Positions 15,603 to 17,759 of a stretch of DNA of 17,759 nucleotides are shown here, piece by piece. The notes beneath the pieces were generated by a model. That model was given only the letters and a program-made list of their open reading frames with translations. It was not told the origin of the DNA and made no database searches. The stretch spans positions 1 to 17,759 of the forward strand of contig DAOUGC010000089.1 in NCBI GenBank assembly GCA_034429695.1, in the 5' to 3' direction. The first letter of the stretch is position 1; each line of letters opens with the position of its first letter. Source of the DNA: DAOUGC01 sp034429695. Its GTDB lineage: Bacteria > Chloroflexota > Anaerolineae > Anaerolineales > Anaerolineaceae. Both the position numbers and the translations under genes were made by a program.

Positions 15603-15620
15603 TTTAAGACGATTAATCCG
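15603..15620. repeat. 18-bp direct repeat, copy 2 (at integrase promoter)
   Basis: Identical to 15360-15377, 243 bp apart. This copy sits at about +5 to +22 of the predicted leftward transcript. Read on the minus strand in frame it encodes RINRLK, as in the integrase, so it may be a relic of a duplicated integrase 5' end. Confidence 0.85.
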
Positions 15621-15630
15621 CACTTTTTTC

Positions 15631-15639
15631 ATTATAGCA
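15631..15639 (-). promoter_or_regulatory. Extended -10 promoter reading into the integrase
   Basis: The minus strand reads TGCTATAAT, the same 9-mer as at 4888-4896 and 8213-8221. The predicted start near 15624 gives a leader of about 225 nt before the integrase ATG at 15398. Confidence 0.5.
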
Positions 15640-15646
15640 CAAATCA

Positions 15647-15676
15647 CAAAAGGGGGTGCCCTTTTAGCCACCCCCT
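15647..15676 (-). terminator. Possible terminator overlapping the stop of the minor head gene
   Basis: AGGGGGTG and CACCCCCT (15669-15676 with 15651-15658) form an 8-bp GC-rich stem with a 10-base loop that contains the stop codon of the minor head gene. On the minus strand a short T run (four T) follows. The strong stem but short T run makes this a moderate candidate. Confidence 0.5.
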
Positions 15677-16455
15677 ACATTGACAACCGGCAACATGGCA
15701 CACCGGCAATTCGGGTGTGTCTGCATGACCTTTTCGGTGGAAAACTGTTTTCCGTTCTGTTCCAGACAGTAGTCACAGGCATCGTCTTCAGCTAGCCATT
15801 CCCACTTATCAAGTCCATTTGCTTCCATTTGTAGACGGCTTGCTTCACGGTATGCGTTCATCTGCTCAGTGCGTGCAATCCGAAGTGACCGCTTGAAATT
15901 GCCATCCAGTTTGTCAGTCAACAGGCGGGCTGTCACTCTAGGGTTAATCCCTAAAGCGGTAGACTTGATCAGTTGATCAGCGATATCTTCTACTGTTTGA
16001 GGATAGGATTTCATAAGCAAATCATATAAAGGCGCACCTTCTGAACTCATGCCTATCATGGCTCGAACCGCATTTTCACCGATTCCAGACTCAAAACTTG
16101 CGTCAAAAATATAAGCTATGTTTTCATTCAATGCCAGACCAGCCCTGATTGCAACGTCCTGCATCTCTGATACTCTAAGATCGACAACGAAGCTATAAAA
16201 CTTGATTTGCTGTTCTGATTGATTCAAAAATGTTTGCCAGACACCCAAACGGTAAAGCTGGTCAAGCGTTTTGACTTCTACTTTTGATAGTTCAGTGATC
16301 AGGTCTTTTAGTTCACTCTGGATCACCTTCCACTTTTTAGCTAAATAGCGAAACTGCGAAGCTTCCTGTTTGTCAAGTCTGTCATAAAATCTTTTCAGAT
16401 ACTGTCTGACTGCGTTCTGATAATCGTTGTCAGTCCACCCTTTTCTTTTTGGCAT
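15664..16455 (-). CDS. Phage minor head protein, SPP1 gp7 / Mu F family
   Basis: The 263-aa protein has AGGAGA 8 bases before the ATG at 16455. The N-terminal half is helical (NAVRQYLKRFYDRLDKQEAS). The C-terminal part shows the family core: TARLLTDKL, SLRIARTEQMNAYREASRL, then WLAEDDACDYC, NGKQF and HPNCRC. C227-x2-C230 with H247 and C250/C252 is the usual metal-binding cluster. These proteins act in phage head assembly, bound to the portal or the packaged DNA. It follows the portal gene by 18 bp on the same strand, the standard order in tailed phages. After it, where scaffold and capsid genes would be expected, there is a terminator-like hairpin and the integrase promoter. Confidence 0.9.
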   Translation of the reverse strand: MPKRKGWTDNDYQNAVRQYLKRFYDRLDKQEASQFRYLAKKWKVIQSELKDLITELSKVEVKTLDQLYRLGVWQTFLNQSEQQIKFYSFVVDLRVSEMQDVAIRAGLALNENIAYIFDASFESGIGENAVRAMIGMSSEGAPLYDLLMKSYPQTVEDIADQLIKSTALGINPRVTARLLTDKLDGNFKRSLRIARTEQMNAYREASRLQMEANGLDKWEWLAEDDACDYCLEQNGKQFSTEKVMQTHPNCRCAMLPVVNVGGG

Positions 16456-16473
16456 TTTCTTTTCTCCTTTTCA

Positions 16474-17759
16474 TTATTTTTGCATATTGGCTGTACTGGT
16501 GCGAACCAGGATGTCTGCCATCAAATTTTCTTCTTTTGTTTTTAGCTCCACCGCTTGCAAAGTTTCATCTTCCGAAAAGCCCGCAAGTTGCATTGCTGAT
16601 TGCAAGGGTAGACCCGCATCGGTAAAGGTCTTTAAAGTGGTAGCCATATCGTCCACAGTCACAGGGAACATTTCAGGGAAAACCAGCTCGTGTTCAAAAT
16701 CACCAGACTCAAAACTTCCTAACCCGCTAAAGATTCCTTGTGCTTGTGCAATTGTGATTGCCATTTCGTCAAGTCGGGTCACACCCGCGACAAAGTTCCC
16801 GCGACATTCTTCAGCCCTATCGATTGCAGCCGAAAGAAGCAAGCGGATAGCCTTGCCACTCATGGACGAATCCTTGATGGAATAATAGCGAAGTTCCGGT
16901 AGGTCTTGCTCGATATCTTCACGAAGGTCTTTTAGGATTGACAAAGCATCAGCGTAGTTGATGTTAGGAATCATAGCTTCCAGTGTTTGCACACCATCCA
17001 TAAAGATTACAGATTCATCGATCTGGTTAATCTCCAAAGCTTCCGGTTTTGCCGTGTTATTGTTGTTTTTAATCTTTGGTGCTGGCAGTGGCTTACCGTC
17101 CTTGTCAAACGCATTTCTGGACATCACGAAAGTAGGTTTGTTAAAGCGCAAAAGCATTTCTGAAAGCCGAGTGGCTTCCTTGTTTGCCTGATCGATCTTG
17201 CTGATTGCATGTTTGACGCAAGAATCCCCCTTTTTATCGCCGGTATCTACGAATTTGATGTGTACAAATGGGATGAAGTCAAAACCAAAATCAGAGATAA
17301 AATGCACCTCTTTGGGATCACCCAACTGATCGATGTCAGCACCAACCCCCTGCTTAGATTCCCAAACCCCCATGTAGTCAGACTTTTTGTCCCAAAGTTC
17401 AACATGCACGTATTCCTGATCGTCAATTTTAGTAGGAATATCTAAGCGGATTTTTGTCAGATAACCACGCTGATCAACCTCGAAATCAGTTACATGGTTT
17501 GGGTCAACGTTTACAAAATAAACCTTGCCTTCTGAAACTTCAACCTTCACAAAAAGGTTGCCAAACAGTGCGTCATATCGCACCATCACCTGTTTTTGTG
17601 CAGAGAAGTTAGACCATTTCCAAACCTGTCTGATAGCCTGTTCCAACGCCTGATTGTCGGTGACGATCTTGATGCTTTTTGCGTCACCACTTGCAACCTT
17701 TGAAACGAAAAACTCCACTGAGCGGTGGACGCAAGTTCTCACAGGTTCAATGTGAATGT
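16474..17759 (-). CDS. Phage portal protein, SPP1 gp6-like (5' end beyond window)
   Basis: The frame stays open to the right edge. A GTG at 17742 is possible, but the upstream codons continue as IHIEP-VRTCVHRSVEFFVSK, which matches the early portal region (a conserved Arg and SVEFF segment), so the true start lies outside. The remaining 428 codons show portal features: VMVRYDALFGNLFVKVEV, YFVNVDPNHVTDFEVD, an ISKIDQANKEATRLSEML helix, and LPELRYYSIKDSSMSGKAIRLL near the C-terminal third. Portals form a dodecameric ring at one capsid vertex and are the channel for DNA packaging by terminase, whose gene would be expected just right of the window. Codon use is AT-richer than in the host genes. 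No frameshift is seen in the visible part. Confidence 0.85.
   Translation of the reverse strand, partial: IHIEPVRTCVHRSVEFFVSKVASGDAKSIKIVTDNQALEQAIRQVWKWSNFSAQKQVMVRYDALFGNLFVKVEVSEGKVYFVNVDPNHVTDFEVDQRGYLTKIRLDIPTKIDDQEYVHVELWDKKSDYMGVWESKQGVGADIDQLGDPKEVHFISDFGFDFIPFVHIKFVDTGDKKGDSCVKHAISKIDQANKEATRLSEMLLRFNKPTFVMSRNAFDKDGKPLPAPKIKNNNNTAKPEALEINQIDESVIFMDGVQTLEAMIPNINYADALSILKDLREDIEQDLPELRYYSIKDSSMSGKAIRLLLSAAIDRAEECRGNFVAGVTRLDEMAITIAQAQGIFSGLGSFESGDFEHELVFPEMFPVTVDDMATTLKTFTDAGLPLQSAMQLAGFSEDETLQAVELKTKEENLMADILVRTSTANMQK

Larger units (their letters stand above)
15399..15663. other. AT-rich integrase leader / attachment-like region without genes
   Basis: No credible gene lies here. 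It holds a minus-strand promoter (15631-15639), the second 18-bp repeat copy (15603-15620), a 14-bp perfect inverted repeat (15439-15452 with 15543-15556) around a 90-bp AT-rich interior, and the integrase Shine-Dalgarno. Repeats of this kind beside an integrase are typical of attP arm sites or of autoregulatory operators; which applies cannot be told. A 23-codon minus frame at 15561-15632 starts inside the promoter -10 box and has no Shine-Dalgarno, so it is probably not translated. Confidence 0.5.
15104..17759 (-). mobile_element. Prophage remnant (integrase fragment, attachment-like leader, head genes)
   Basis: From the IS edge to the end of the window the DNA is visibly AT-richer than the host genes, with different codon choice. 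It encodes only phage functions: an integrase N-terminus, an SPP1 gp7-type minor head protein and a portal protein, all on the minus strand. Scaffold, capsid and tail genes that normally follow the minor head gene are absent. The right boundary lies outside the window. Confidence 0.75.

Noticed and set aside
15561..15632. 23-codon minus-strand peptide MKKVRINRLKKHF...
   Set aside because: Its ATG overlaps the -10 box, so it would not be on the transcript, and there is no Shine-Dalgarno. Kept only as a possible integrase-start relic.
15574..15795. Plus-strand 73-codon frame in the prophage leader
   Set aside because: It overlaps the minor head gene antisense and covers the integrase promoter and repeats. 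No start signal.

Overview
The window looks like a chromosomal stretch from a GC-rich bacterium of the Chloroflexota, probably Anaerolineae-like, that has been invaded by mobile DNA at its right end. The lineage call is an inference. It rests on family content (META-domain lipoprotein, membrane transglutaminase-like protein, GT-C glycosyltransferase with a C-terminal sugar-binding-type domain, PHP-containing DnaE followed by pfkA) and on GC-rich codon use. No rRNA or tRNA was seen to confirm it.

Left and centre (1-13597), host genes. A membrane-anchored transglutaminase-like gene runs off the left edge on the minus strand. It is divergent from an SPL/Rv2578c-type radical SAM gene, which is followed by a META-domain lipoprotein. 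Next on the minus strand come a 503-aa uncharacterised protein with a C-terminal membrane hairpin, a 138-aa uncharacterised protein with its own terminator and a LexA-box-like promoter palindrome, and a 768-aa GT-C membrane glycosyltransferase. The last is divergent from a 70-aa single-span membrane protein across an intergenic region containing an unusual three-part inverted repeat. Then dnaE (1400 aa, with an inserted disordered linker of about 225 residues) and pfkA follow in tandem. Six candidate promoters share a TGn-extended -10 box with no convincing -35.

Junction (13577-13812). The last codons of pfkA, including the stop, are repeated almost exactly three times at 45-46 bp spacing. 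The second copy still spells the same C-terminus with silent changes. A strong terminator closes the pfkA transcript.

Right end (13813-17759), mobile DNA. A complete IS256-family element (transposase with D164, D230, E338) has landed in a tyrosine-recombinase gene, leaving only the N-terminal core-binding domain. Beyond it lie an AT-rich leader or attachment-like region with direct and inverted repeats, then a leftward phage head module: portal gene (open at the right edge) followed by an SPP1 gp7/Mu F-type minor head gene. No scaffold, capsid or tail genes follow, so this looks like a deleted prophage remnant next to pfkA. The pfkA 3' end is the plausible historical attachment site.

I did not find a convincing new multi-gene system. 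The best candidates for new biology are the three-part inverted repeat at 7829-7894, the tandem pfkA 3'-end copies, and the DnaE linker.
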